A DNA stretch of 39,421 nt from Ilumatobacter sp. GTDB taxonomy: Bacteria > Actinomycetota > Acidimicrobiia > Acidimicrobiales > Ilumatobacteraceae. The translations under genes and the position numbers were made by a program. The notes beneath the pieces are model-generated. The model did not search any database, had not been told where the DNA came from, and saw only the letters and a list, made by a program, of their open reading frames with translations. The stretch covers positions 1-39,421 of the forward strand of contig REDU01000071.1 in NCBI GenBank assembly GCA_007693335.1. Direction: 5' to 3'. The stretch's first letter is position 1. Each line of letters begins with the position of its first letter. Shown piece by piece: positions 24,300 through 33,357 of this stretch.

Positions 24300-25792
24300 G
24301 TGCTGGGGAGCCCCGCCTGCAGCTTGGCCATCACGTCGTCGATGGTGAAGCTGGCCGGCGACTGCGACGGAGGGAACTCCACCAGGGTCTGGAGCATCTG
24401 GGCCACGTAGGCCTGGATGGGGATCATCACCCAGGCCCGGTCGAGCAGCCAGTCCCAATAGGTGTTCGACGTGATGTCGGCCCGCTCGAACGGGTCGGTG
24501 CGGAGGTTGAAGAGCTTCGGGACCCGCAGCACGGTGTACGGCTCGGCCCAGACCTGGAGCGTGCCGGTGGCCCGCTGCTCGCAGAAGACGACCTTCCAGT
24601 TGTCGTAACGGATCGCGGTGAGGTCGCCGTCGTCGGAGACGTAGAAGAAGTGCTGACGCGGGCTCTCGGTGTCCTCGGTCAAGTAGGGCAACTGGTCGAA
24701 GCCGTCGAGATGGACCTTGTACTCGGTGCCGGCGAGCTCGGTCCCGGCCTTGAGGCGATCGGCCACGTCGGTGTCGCCGGCGGCGGCGAGCAGCGTGGTG
24801 AACCAGTCGGCGTGGCTGAAGATGCCGTTGAGCACGCGCCCGCCCTCGATCCGGCTCGGCCAGCGCACCAGACACGGCACGCGGTAGGCGCCCTCCCAGT
24901 TCGAGTTCTTCTCGTTGCGGAACGGCGTCATGCCGGAATCGGGCCAGGTGTTCAGGTGCGGGCCGTTGTCGGTCGAGTAGACGACGATCGTGTCCTCGGC
25001 CAGCCCGAGCTCGTCGAGCAGGTCGAGCAGGTCACCCACGATGTCGTCGTGGTCGAGCATCGTGTCGTGGTACTCGGATTGCCAACGCCCGGCGCGGCCG
25101 CGGCTCTCGGGCCGCACGTGGGTCCGGAAGTGCATGTGGGTCGTGTTGAACCACACGAAGAACGGGGTGTCGGACTCGTGCTGGCGTCGGATGAAGTCGG
25201 TTGCCGCGTCGCGGAACTCCTCGTCACAGGTCTCCATGCGCTTGCGGGTGAGTGGGCCGGTGTCCTCGATGCGCTGCGACCCGTCGGGGTTCGCCCACGA
25301 GCGGATCACGCCACGCGGACCGAACCGCTCGCGGAAGTTCGGGAACTCCTCCGGTGTCGGGTAGTCGGGGTGCTCGGGCTCCTCCTCGGCGTTGAGGTGG
25401 TAGAGGTTGCCGAAGAACTCGTCGAACCCGTGGGCGGTCGGGAGGAACTCGTCGCGATCGCCGAAGTGGTTCTTGCCGAACTGGCCGGTCGCGTACCCCT
25501 GGTGCTTGAGCGCCGTGGCGATGGTCGGGTTGTCGGCCCGCAGACCGATGTCGGCACCCGGCATGCCCACCTTGGTCAGCCCCGTGCGGTAGGGGTTCTG
25601 ACCGGTGATGAATGCGGCCCGGCCGGCGGTGCAGCTCTGCTCACCGTAGTAGTCGGTGAATCGCACCCCCTCGTCGGCGATCCGATCGATGTTGGGCGTG
25701 CGGTATCCCATCATGCCGTCGCTGTAGCAGCTCAGGTTGGAGATCCCGATGTCGTCACCCCAGATGACCAAGATGTTCGGCTTCGTTCCCAT
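24296..25792 (-). CDS. Cys-type sulfatase (arylsulfatase family)
   Basis: The 498-residue protein is an S1-family sulfatase. Metal ligands lie in ILVIWGDDIG (Asp13, Asp14), the formylglycine site is Cys54 in SCTAGRAAFITG, and STDNGPHLN holds the later Asp-Asn metal pair. Sulfatases hydrolyse sulfate esters, and the Cys must first be oxidised to formylglycine by the adjacent FGE. The absence of an N-terminal signal peptide suggests cytosolic activity on a small sulfate ester. Start ATG 25792 is preceded by GAGGA. It is tightly linked with FGE (GTGA), then HAD and DHA2 exporter, and the antiporter ends 58 bases upstream. The substrate is not evident. Confidence 0.95.
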   Translation of the reverse strand: MGTKPNILVIWGDDIGISNLSCYSDGMMGYRTPNIDRIADEGVRFTDYYGEQSCTAGRAAFITGQNPYRTGLTKVGMPGADIGLRADNPTIATALKHQGYATGQFGKNHFGDRDEFLPTAHGFDEFFGNLYHLNAEEEPEHPDYPTPEEFPNFRERFGPRGVIRSWANPDGSQRIEDTGPLTRKRMETCDEEFRDAATDFIRRQHESDTPFFVWFNTTHMHFRTHVRPESRGRAGRWQSEYHDTMLDHDDIVGDLLDLLDELGLAEDTIVVYSTDNGPHLNTWPDSGMTPFRNEKNSNWEGAYRVPCLVRWPSRIEGGRVLNGIFSHADWFTTLLAAAGDTDVADRLKAGTELAGTEYKVHLDGFDQLPYLTEDTESPRQHFFYVSDDGDLTAIRYDNWKVVFCEQRATGTLQVWAEPYTVLRVPKLFNLRTDPFERADITSNTYWDWLLDRAWVMIPIQAYVAQMLQTLVEFPPSQSPASFTIDDVMAKLQAGLPST

Positions 25793-25819
25793 GAGTCCTC
25801 GTCGTTCCGCGTGTCGTCC

Positions 25820-25838
25820 GCGAGGAGTGTCCCCTCGC
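25820..25838. terminator. Small hairpin between antiporter and sulfatase genes
   Basis: GCGAGG and CCTCGC flank a seven-base loop in the 58-base gap. No T-run follows, so it may be only an attenuator or an mRNA processing point. Confidence 0.25.
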
Positions 25839-25850
25839 TGCTTCGCAGTG

Positions 25851-27092
25851 TCACCGACCGACAGGGGCCGATGGCTCCCCCGAAGCGGGTGAGTTGGCCG
25901 CCTCCCAGCGCACGTACCGTTCGATGAGCACCGGAGCGCTGACACCGTGGGCCAGGATGCTGAGGGCGACGGTGATCGCAGCGACGTCGACCACCGTCCG
26001 TGCCCCCGCGAGCTCGGCGTCTCGGACCACGGTGAGCGTGAAGACGATCGTCGCCAGACCCCTCGGGCCGAACCAGCCGGTGAAGGCCTTCGTCGGCGTC
26101 GAGGTACCGCTCCCGATCAGCGACAGCGCGACCGGCAGCATCCGCACCACGGTCAGGCTGAGGATGGCGTACACCAGCACCGGAACGCTGAGGCGGGTCA
26201 GCACCGGACCGAGGAGTACCGCGGCGGCGAGCAGGAAGGTCACCCCGCTCAGCAGACCTCCCGCCTCTTCGACCAACTCGATCACGTCGTCGACGCGAGG
26301 TCCGACCAGTGCGCCGAACACGAGACCCGCAACGAAGCAGGCGATGAATCCGCTCCCGCCGAGGCCGACGGTCACCGGGTACGCGATGGCGACCACGGTC
26401 AGCGGCACGACGCGCGCCCATTGCTGGTCCACCCATCCGCGTCGATCGGCCATCCGGAACAGCACGGCGACGATCCCCGCGGCGATCACCCCCACCACCG
26501 CCGCGATCGATGCCTCCCTGACGAGATCGACGATCACGTCGCCCCGTCGCGACGGGCTCGTCCCGATGTCGACCAGCGCGATCGCGGCCACCAGCAAAGG
26601 GACACAGATCCCGTCGTTGAGTCCGCTCTCGACGTTCAGTCCCTGGCGGACGTCGGTCGGGAGCCGGGTGTCGGAGACGACCGCCTGACCGAGGGCCGCG
26701 TCGGTCGGCGCCAGGAGTACGGCGAGCACGAGTGCCTCGGCCACGAGCAGCTCGGGGAACATCACCACACCGAGCCCGGCGCCGAGCAGGATCGACAACG
26801 GCAGGCCGATACCGAGGAGCCGAACGGGAACACCGATCTCCCGACGGAGTCGTCGCAGGTCGAGCCGCGACGCGTCGCTGAAGAGCACCAGTGCGAGCGT
26901 GACCTCGGCCACGAGCTTGATGCCATCGATGCTGGGACCGACGTCGAGCACGTCCAGGCCCTTGACGCCGATGACGAGACCGACGAACGTGAAGACGAGA
27001 GGTCCGGTGACCCAAGTGCCCGCCAACCGCCTCGAGACCAGCGCGTAGCAGGCCACCACCGTCGCGACGACGGCGAGATCGGCGCCGCTCAA
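25851..27092 (-). CDS. Cation/proton antiporter (NhaP/CPA1-like)
   Basis: The 413-residue membrane protein has about 12 helices and motifs of cation/proton antiporters: LLAPTDAALGQAVV and NVESGLNDGICVPLL hold the ion-binding acidic residues. The end HGVSAPVLIERYVRWE is typical of the NhaP/CPA1 group. It probably exchanges Na+ or K+ for protons; direction and ion are inferred. It starts at TTG 27092, overlapping the stop of the 74-residue gene as TTGA, so the pair is co-translated. It is not clearly related to the downstream sulfatase genes. Confidence 0.92.
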   Translation of the reverse strand: MSGADLAVVATVVACYALVSRRLAGTWVTGPLVFTFVGLVIGVKGLDVLDVGPSIDGIKLVAEVTLALVLFSDASRLDLRRLRREIGVPVRLLGIGLPLSILLGAGLGVVMFPELLVAEALVLAVLLAPTDAALGQAVVSDTRLPTDVRQGLNVESGLNDGICVPLLVAAIALVDIGTSPSRRGDVIVDLVREASIAAVVGVIAAGIVAVLFRMADRRGWVDQQWARVVPLTVVAIAYPVTVGLGGSGFIACFVAGLVFGALVGPRVDDVIELVEEAGGLLSGVTFLLAAAVLLGPVLTRLSVPVLVYAILSLTVVRMLPVALSLIGSGTSTPTKAFTGWFGPRGLATIVFTLTVVRDAELAGARTVVDVAAITVALSILAHGVSAPVLIERYVRWEAANSPASGEPSAPVGR

Positions 27093-27313
27093 CCGGCGGG
27101 CCCCGAGTCGACATCGCCGACGCGTGTGACATCTTCGGTCGCGAGACCGAGCTCGGAGACCCGGTTCATCAGCGCGACGAGCGCAGGGTGGTCCCGGACC
27201 ACCACGACCATGTCCCCGGCTTCCTCCCGAGCGTCGAGATCATCGAGCGCGTGAGCGAGTGGCCCGCTCCATCGACCCTTGAACCTGACCTCATACATCC
27301 GATCGACATCCAT
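27089..27313 (-). CDS. Small 74-residue protein coupled to the antiporter
   Basis: The protein is acidic and alpha/beta-like, with VRFKGRWSGPLAHALDDLD and a later DMVVVVRDHPALVALMNRVSELG. I recognise no family. It starts at ATG 27313 with GGGAGAAG about a dozen bases upstream and ends inside the antiporter start (TTGA). A role as an antiporter accessory or regulatory partner is possible, based only on the coupling. It lies divergently from the LAL regulator, 166 bases away. Confidence 0.6.
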   Translation of the reverse strand: MDVDRMYEVRFKGRWSGPLAHALDDLDAREEAGDMVVVVRDHPALVALMNRVSELGLATEDVTRVGDVDSGPAG

Positions 27314-27479
27314 GGGATCGATCTTCTCCCGAGCGCGTCGTCACGAAGCGTAGTGTCCTCGACCGATCGACCGCTGTCATCACCACGATCGGGTGAGGGC
27401 AGCGCACTGGCGTCCGTTCGTGCGGCTACCGTTGCGAGGTGCCTCGCTCGACCGGAGTGTCCCCCGGCAGGAAATCAGC

Positions 27480-30053
27480 GTGACCGCCGCGATCGCCGGC
27501 ATCCCGGTCACCCCGTCGAAGCTCGAGCCACCGACACTTCCGGACGACGAGGTGATCCGTCCCCGTCTCGACGCCGCACTCGACTCTGACCGTCAGGTGG
27601 TGATCGTCACCGCACCGGCCGGCTACGGGAAATCCGCCCTGGTCGCCGGCTGGGTGGCGCGCTCACCCCAGCGACGGATCGCTTGGGTCTCGCTCGATCC
27701 GCTCGACAGCAACCCGATGTCGTTCTGGCGTCATGTGGTGGCGGCGATCGCCCGGGTTGTCCCTGCGGCGCAGGAAGCCGAGGCGATCCTGGTCGAGCGC
27801 GGCACGGCGGGGCCGGAGTTCATCGCCGCACTCGCCCACTCGCTGTGGGAGGACGGAGGGCCGGTGGTGCTCGTGCTCGACGACCTGCACCATCTCGGGC
27901 CTGCCACGGGGCGGGACGACCTCTCCACGATCATCGAACGATGCCGGGGAACGCTCCGGCTGGTGATCATCAGCCGGACCGACCCGGCGCTGCCGACGCA
28001 ACGCTGGCTGGCCGAGGGCCGAGCGGTCGAGTTGCGCCTCGGCGACCTCGCCTTCAGGACCGACGAAGCAGCAGCGCTGATGCGCCGGTTCGAGGTCGCC
28101 GAGCTCCGCCATGCCGACGTGGAACGGCTCAACGACCACCTCGAGGGATGGGCCGTCGGACTCCTGCTCAGCGGGCTGACGCTGGAGGGTCGCCCCGAGA
28201 TGGCATCGAGTCTCGATGACCTCCTGCGGTCCGACCGTCACCTCACCGACTACCTCGTCGGCGAGGTGTTCGACCGACTCCCCGACGACCTCCGCACGTT
28301 CGCGTTCGAGATGTCGGTGCCGGCCTACTTCGATGCGGACATCGCGGGTCGGATCACCGGACGAGACGATGCCGGGGCGCTGCTCGACCGTCTGATCCGC
28401 TCGAACCCCTTCGTCATCGCGACATCCTCACCTCCGGCGTATCGATTCCATCACCTGATCCGGTCGCTGCTGTCGGCCAACTACCGCTGGAACCACCACG
28501 CCGGATACGAGCGGGCGCACCGCGAGGCGGCAGCGGTCATGTACGAGCGCGGTCACATCGCCGAGGCCATCGCTTCCCTGCTCGCGATCGGCGCCACCGA
28601 CGAGGCCTTCGACATGGTGACCGTGCCGGCACTCCGAATGACCGACCGGGGGCGGGTCCGGGAGTTACTGCAGTGGTTGGAGCTGCTCGGCGACGCGCAT
28701 CCACCGGACGCGCTCCGGGCTCTCGACTACTCGTTGGCGCTGATGCTCGCCGGCCGCCCGTACGACGCGATCCGGTGGGTGGACCGTGCCGAACAGATCG
28801 CACCATCGGACGACGAGGAATTCGCCCTCATCCATGCCACGACGAAGGTCACCACCCTTGGCGTCAACGGGTTCCTCGATCGTGCCATCGAGTGTCTGCC
28901 CCTGCTCGAGGCGGGTGGGGACGTCATCGATTCGACCCGTCTCGATTCGAGGGTGTCGGGCCAGGTGGTTCGACTCTCACTCGAGCTGAACGATCTCTCT
29001 CGGGCCGAGCGGTGGCTTCCAGCGGTCGCCCGACATCCGGATCCGCCGATCTCGGAGGTGTTGTACCCGGCGTTGCGATCATGGCTCCTCCTGAAGCGCG
29101 GCAACGTGCCAGACGCGCTCGAAGCGGCCTTGTCGGCGTACTCGTCGGTCGAGCGAATCGGGTTGCGTCCGCACGTCGCCGCGTACGACGCGCTGCTCTC
29201 GAAGGCCTTGGCCGAAGTGCTCCGACTCGACCTCGCTGCCACCGCCACCACGATCGAGTTGATCGACGAAGACGTCGACGCATTCCCGTACCCGTTCTAC
29301 TTCCTCCGGTTCTGGCCACTGCGGATGGTCGAGCAGGCTCTCGTCGACGGCTGGCCGGCCGCTCTCGAGCTGACGGCAACGTGGGACCCGGACGAGTTCC
29401 CGGAACGGGGTGGGGCGCTGGGCGTCAGGTACGACGAAGTGCGTGCCCGCGCCATGTTGAGCTGCGGTCTCGTCGACGATGCCGGACCGATTCTCGATCG
29501 CCTGCCGGCGGGAAACTCGCGGAGCCTGCTCATCGCTCGCGGGCACGTCGTCGCCGGACGGCCCGACGCCGTCGAGAACGAGCTCGCCGCTCACCAGACG
29601 TGGGAGATCCCCGAGCGCCTGGAGGCGCTCCTGCTCCTCGCCCAGGCGCGACTCGGGCAGGATGCCACGTCGACGATGGCCGCCGCGCTCGAACTCGGGC
29701 GCAAGAGCGGTGCGCTCGCTCCGTTCGTGCTCGAGGGTCGCAGAGCGCAGCGCGTGCTCGACGATCTCCCCGTGGCCGACCTGTTCGCCGATCTGGCGTC
29801 GTGGCAGCGGGGCACGGCCCCGGTAACCGGACGTGGACGCTCGGTCGACATCGTCGAGCCCCTCACGCAGAAAGAACTCGAGGTGCTGTCGCGGCTCCCC
29901 AGCCACGCCACCTACCGGGCCATCGGGGCCCAGCTGTACGTCTCGGTGAACACGGTCAAGACGTACGTGAGTTCGATCTACCGCAAGCTCGGTGTGTCGT
30001 CGCGGGCCGAGGCGGTCGAGGTGGCGCGGAAGTGCGGGCTCCTCGAACCCTGA
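27480..30053 (+). CDS. LuxR/LAL-type (MalT-like) regulator with ATPase domain
   Basis: The 857-residue protein has the MalT layout. An N-terminal STAND ATPase carries Walker A TAPAGYGKSAL (about 44-54, Lys51) and Walker B VVLVLDDLHHL (around 130); a long helical repeat region follows; and the C-terminal helix-turn-helix lies at about 794-857 (LTQKELEVLSRLPSHATYRA, VSVNTVKTYVSSIYRKL). Such regulators need ATP and an inducer to activate genes. Start GTG 27480 has AGGA close by; an earlier in-frame start at 27393 would add residues without family features. Its targets are not visible; divergent targets would be the 74-residue/antiporter genes. The inducer is unknown. Confidence 0.93.
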   Translation: MTAAIAGIPVTPSKLEPPTLPDDEVIRPRLDAALDSDRQVVIVTAPAGYGKSALVAGWVARSPQRRIAWVSLDPLDSNPMSFWRHVVAAIARVVPAAQEAEAILVERGTAGPEFIAALAHSLWEDGGPVVLVLDDLHHLGPATGRDDLSTIIERCRGTLRLVIISRTDPALPTQRWLAEGRAVELRLGDLAFRTDEAAALMRRFEVAELRHADVERLNDHLEGWAVGLLLSGLTLEGRPEMASSLDDLLRSDRHLTDYLVGEVFDRLPDDLRTFAFEMSVPAYFDADIAGRITGRDDAGALLDRLIRSNPFVIATSSPPAYRFHHLIRSLLSANYRWNHHAGYERAHREAAAVMYERGHIAEAIASLLAIGATDEAFDMVTVPALRMTDRGRVRELLQWLELLGDAHPPDALRALDYSLALMLAGRPYDAIRWVDRAEQIAPSDDEEFALIHATTKVTTLGVNGFLDRAIECLPLLEAGGDVIDSTRLDSRVSGQVVRLSLELNDLSRAERWLPAVARHPDPPISEVLYPALRSWLLLKRGNVPDALEAALSAYSSVERIGLRPHVAAYDALLSKALAEVLRLDLAATATTIELIDEDVDAFPYPFYFLRFWPLRMVEQALVDGWPAALELTATWDPDEFPERGGALGVRYDEVRARAMLSCGLVDDAGPILDRLPAGNSRSLLIARGHVVAGRPDAVENELAAHQTWEIPERLEALLLLAQARLGQDATSTMAAALELGRKSGALAPFVLEGRRAQRVLDDLPVADLFADLASWQRGTAPVTGRGRSVDIVEPLTQKELEVLSRLPSHATYRAIGAQLYVSVNTVKTYVSSIYRKLGVSSRAEAVEVARKCGLLEP

Positions 30054-30056
30054 GCG

Positions 30057-30737
30057 TCAGTCGGCAGCGCGGATCAGTGTGACCGTGCTGATCAGTGCGA
30101 CCCACGCGGGGAACACCCAGTGCAACAGGGTGTTCGGGACCGACACCAGCATCAGGAACAGTCCGGTGGCATAGCCCGCCAGCACCACCCACCGCGGGAA
30201 GGTCCCGGCCAGGCGGACCACTGTGGTCGCCGTGAGGATGAACACGGCCTGGAGGCGTGCGACCAGGACGAGCAGCGTCGCGACCGCAGCGCCGTGCCAC
30301 ATGGCGATGTCGCCGGCAGTGGGCTCGTAGCCGAAGACGTACGCAGCGAAGGCCGGAGTCGTGTACACCATCGCTCCGACCAGCCACAGACCGGCCAGCA
30401 GGAGCGCGCTGCTGAGGAACACGGTGCCGAAGAAGCGGTCCTCGCGCTCACCGACGCGGCGCCGGATCACCGCGACGAACCACAAGAACGCGATCGTCGA
30501 CAGCACGAGCAGGTTCAGCCCGGTGATCATCAGCCGCTGGTTCCCGGCATTCAGGTACCAGTCGGTGTCGATCTCACGGCCGATCACCGGAGAGGGAGCC
30601 CGCCTCATCAGCGAGATCGCGGTCACGTAGAGGACCGAGTGGATCAGACCCGCCAGTGCTGCAGCCTCCGTCGAACGGAGTCGTGCGGGGATCCCCCGAT
30701 CGCTCACAACTCCTCGATCGGACGCTCGACGCTGCAT
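30057..30737 (-). CDS. Six-helix membrane protein of unknown function
   Basis: The 226-residue protein has six predicted membrane helices: about 27-45, 65-87, 98-121, 138-162, 174-192 and 202-222. I do not recognise a family. The ATG at 30737 lies 17 bases after the stop of the upstream HerA-type ATPase gene, so the two are probably one operon. It converges with the LAL regulator with a three-base gap. A membrane partner for the ATPase is a guess from linkage only. Confidence 0.78.
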   Translation of the reverse strand: MQRRASDRGVVSDRGIPARLRSTEAAALAGLIHSVLYVTAISLMRRAPSPVIGREIDTDWYLNAGNQRLMITGLNLLVLSTIAFLWFVAVIRRRVGEREDRFFGTVFLSSALLLAGLWLVGAMVYTTPAFAAYVFGYEPTAGDIAMWHGAAVATLLVLVARLQAVFILTATTVVRLAGTFPRWVVLAGYATGLFLMLVSVPNTLLHWVFPAWVALISTVTLIRAAD

Positions 30738-30754
30738 GGGCACGGGGGCACGGG

Positions 30755-32335
30755 CTAGCGATCCTTCGGTGGGGTCACGGTCGCCCAGGTGGTCGGCACG
30801 TCGCCGCCGCCCTCGGGGCTGAATCTGCGCCCGATCTGTGCGCAGGTGGGCACAGGTGAGATCGGGCCGGCGAGGAGCGCCTGACCCAGCCCGAAGCCGA
30901 GTGCCGAACGGACCATCGCCTCGGGAACGTGGGAGAACGCCTCCACGAGGTCGTCGACATCGCGCGCGCCGTTCATCCGCATCAGGACGAGGTTGTCGCA
31001 CTGCGTCACCACGTTCGGGTGCACCTTCGCCGGGCGCTGCGTCGCGATGAACAGGTGCAGGCCGAACTTGCGTCCCTCACCGGCGATGAGCACGCCGAGT
31101 TCGCTGGTGGCCTCCAGCAGTGGGTCATCGGTGGTGGCCGGCAGGACGTTGTGCGCCTCGTCGATGGCGATGAGCACCGGTTGGCGGCCGTGGCGCTCCT
31201 TCCAGCGGGTGCCGAGCACGGCAAGGGCGACGGCGGTGCGCTCGTCCGGCCTCGGCAGGCTGCCGAGATCGAACACGACACATCGCTCGGAGCGGAGGTT
31301 GGCCGTGGCCATGGAGGTCTCACCCTGGCGCCGCCACACGTCCCAGTCGGCGATCCCGAGGTTCCGGATACGGGTCACGAGCCGGGTGGCCAACGGTTCG
31401 CCCGGGGCGTCCCACTCTGCTGCCGCGACCACGTCGTCGACCGAGAACGGCCTGGGGAGGTCGGCCGTGGTGCGCCGCAGCACGGCGAACTCGTCGGCGT
31501 CACGGATGGCATCCAGACGCAGTAGCAACGCCTGCCACTCGAGTGAGAGGTCGCTGAAGTCGGCGCACAACACGTGGTCGGCGTCGTGGCCACGAGCCCG
31601 CGCCACGCGGACCGATGGGGCAACGGTCGCGAATCGCGACGCGACGGGCGACGGATCGGCGTCGGCGAGGAGACTCCCGAGGTGGATGTGGTCGGAGTTC
31701 GGGTCGAGCACCACGAGCGGGAGCGACGTCTCGGCGAGCAACCGTTCGAAGATGACACCGGTCGTGTACGTCTTGCCGGAGCCGCTCTGCCCGCACAAGA
31801 ACGTGTGGCGAGCGAAGCCCTTCGCGACCATCGATGCCGGAACGTCTGGGGCACCGAACTGGACGCCGATCGGGATCGCCGTGGCGTCGGAGAGTCGATC
31901 CACGATCGTGTCGATCTCGTCGCGCCGAGCCGGCCGGACGAGCCGCTCACCGAACGGTTCGACCTGGGCGAGGCGCCGGAAGCCATCGGGCCCCAAGGTC
32001 CCGAGGACGGCAGCCGAGCCGGTCACCGCGCGGAGCACCGGCCGGACCACCGCTGACACGGCACCGACACCGAGCGGTTCCACGTCGGTCGCGAGCTGGA
32101 GTTCGGGACCCGGCCATTCGACCAGCTGAGCCGACCGCATCTGAACGACCAGATCGAGGTCGTCGTCGAGCGTCTCGACGATCGCGAAGGCGCCGATCGT
32201 GAGACCCGCTTCGATGGGTGCGGTGACATGGACGTCGCGACCGTCGGTCGACACTGCGACCTGCGCTGGCCCGAACTGCCGGTAGAGCTGCTGTCTCGCG
32301 TCGAGGTTCGGGGAGCTCTCAGGGTCGGCGTTCAT
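30755..32335 (-). CDS. HerA/DUF87-type hexameric ATPase
   Basis: The 526-residue protein has a HerA/FtsK-type ATPase core: Walker A CGQSGSGKTYTTGVI (GQSGSGKT at 182-189), Walker B VLIAIDEAHNVL, a sensor region LHLFIATQRPAKVHPNVV, and an acidic strand-rich N-terminal domain (about 20-130) like the HAS-barrel region. HerA ATPases pump DNA in end resection (with NurA) or serve defence systems with nuclease partners; no nuclease, Sir2 or DUF4297 gene is near. The only linked gene is a six-helix membrane protein. Start ATG 32335 has AGGAG directly before it with no spacer, so initiation there is not certain. Confidence 0.87.
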   Translation of the reverse strand: MNADPESSPNLDARQQLYRQFGPAQVAVSTDGRDVHVTAPIEAGLTIGAFAIVETLDDDLDLVVQMRSAQLVEWPGPELQLATDVEPLGVGAVSAVVRPVLRAVTGSAAVLGTLGPDGFRRLAQVEPFGERLVRPARRDEIDTIVDRLSDATAIPIGVQFGAPDVPASMVAKGFARHTFLCGQSGSGKTYTTGVIFERLLAETSLPLVVLDPNSDHIHLGSLLADADPSPVASRFATVAPSVRVARARGHDADHVLCADFSDLSLEWQALLLRLDAIRDADEFAVLRRTTADLPRPFSVDDVVAAAEWDAPGEPLATRLVTRIRNLGIADWDVWRRQGETSMATANLRSERCVVFDLGSLPRPDERTAVALAVLGTRWKERHGRQPVLIAIDEAHNVLPATTDDPLLEATSELGVLIAGEGRKFGLHLFIATQRPAKVHPNVVTQCDNLVLMRMNGARDVDDLVEAFSHVPEAMVRSALGFGLGQALLAGPISPVPTCAQIGRRFSPEGGGDVPTTWATVTPPKDR

Positions 32336-32360
32336 CTCCTGCAGCGTGCACGCGGGTCGG

Positions 32361-32463
32361 CGACGTGGCATCACCCGGTCCGGGCGAAGCCGTCGGCGCC
32401 CGCACCGCGCCCGAACCATGACGATGCGATCCGAGATCATTCGATCCGGGTGATGCCACGTCG
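32361..32463. repeat. Exact 18-base inverted repeat in the divergent promoter region
   Basis: CGACGTGGCATCACCCGG (32361-32378) and its exact reverse complement (32446-32463) are separated by 67 bases. The same 18 bases therefore point outwards towards each of the two divergent genes. Paired regulator sites or sigma-factor elements are likely. Confidence 0.8.
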
Positions 32464-32537
32464 TCATCGGCTCCCGTACCGTGCCCCACGACGCCGGACG
32501 GCGTCGTCCCGAACCAGCGACCACCATGGAGGGCCCG

Positions 32538-32954
32538 ATGGCCGTACCAACCGAATATGTCATCCTCGGCTTCGAGGGCAACCACTTCTCGGGCGAGATC
32601 GTGCCCGAGCTCGCCGCCCTCGTCGAGAACGGCCTGGTCCGCATCCTCGACATCGTCTTCATCAGCAGGGATCCGGACGGCAACGTCGTGGCACTGGAGG
32701 TCGACGAGGACGAGAACCTCGCCATCTTCGCCGACCTCGACGGCGAGGTCGGCGGCCTCATCGGTCCCGACGACATCGCCCACGCGGCCACCATCGAGGG
32801 AGGCTCGTCGATGCTGCTGATCGTCTGGGAGAACCTCTGGCTGGCACCCCTCGCCGGCGCAATCCGCCGGGCCGGCGGCGCCGTCCTCGAAGGAGCACGG
32901 ATTCCCGACCAACTCGTCGATGACGCTCACGCCGAGCTGGCGACGGCCAACTGA
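32538..32954 (+). CDS. DUF6325-family protein
   Basis: The 138-residue protein matches the DUF6325 group: EYVILGFEGNHFSGEIVPEL, VRILDIVFISRDPDGNVVAL, LDGEVGGLIGPDD and LLIVWENLWLAPLAGA. Its function is unknown. Start ATG 32538 has GGAGGG five bases before it; an in-frame ATG at 32526 is less well placed. A -10-like TACCGT is at 32477-32482. It is followed after 60 bases by a SHOCT protein, a pairing common in actinobacteria that suggests a stress or envelope role. It is divergent from the HerA-type gene across the inverted repeat. Confidence 0.85.
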   Translation: MAVPTEYVILGFEGNHFSGEIVPELAALVENGLVRILDIVFISRDPDGNVVALEVDEDENLAIFADLDGEVGGLIGPDDIAHAATIEGGSSMLLIVWENLWLAPLAGAIRRAGGAVLEGARIPDQLVDDAHAELATAN

Positions 32955-33014
32955 CGCCCGCCACACCGGCAACCTTCTCGAAGATCCCATCCGAACAACA
33001 GGAGAACCACCATC

Positions 33015-33299
33015 ATGTATCGACGCCCAGTCGCACGAACCGTCGGCCGGACGGCCGTGATCGCCGGGACGGCCACGGCCGTGTCGGGTCGCGTGGCCGC
33101 CCGCCAGAATGCCCAGGCCCAGGCCGCGCAGGCCCAGCAAGCGGCCGCTGCACCCGCACCTCAGCCACCGGCGCCCGCTCCGGCGCCCGCCCCGGTGGTC
33201 CACGTCGAGCAGCTCACCGCCCTCGCCGCACTGCGGGACCAGGGCGTGCTGACCGATGCCGAGTTCGAGGCTGAGAAGGCCAAGATCCTCAACGGGTGA
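33015..33299 (+). CDS. SHOCT-domain small protein
   Basis: The 94-residue protein has an Arg-rich start, a low-complexity Ala/Gln/Pro linker (residues 34-60), and a C-terminal SHOCT domain, LTALAALRDQGVLTDAEFEA then EKAKIL. SHOCT is a short oligomerisation or contact domain. There is no clear signal peptide or membrane helix. An AGGAGAA site lies about ten bases before the ATG. It goes with DUF6325 as a recurrent gene pair and may be co-transcribed. Confidence 0.87.
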   Translation: MYRRPVARTVGRTAVIAGTATAVSGRVAARQNAQAQAAQAQQAAAAPAPQPPAPAPAPAPVVHVEQLTALAALRDQGVLTDAEFEAEKAKILNG

Positions 33300-33357
33300 C
33301 AGCGGATCGGAAACGCCGGCTCGATCGGCGCGCCGTCATCCGTCGGTGGGCCGACAC

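Noticed and set aside
30755-33299. A complete known anti-phage system around HerA
   Set aside because: No nuclease, Sir2, DUF4297, methylase or reverse transcriptase is near; the defence idea remains speculation.
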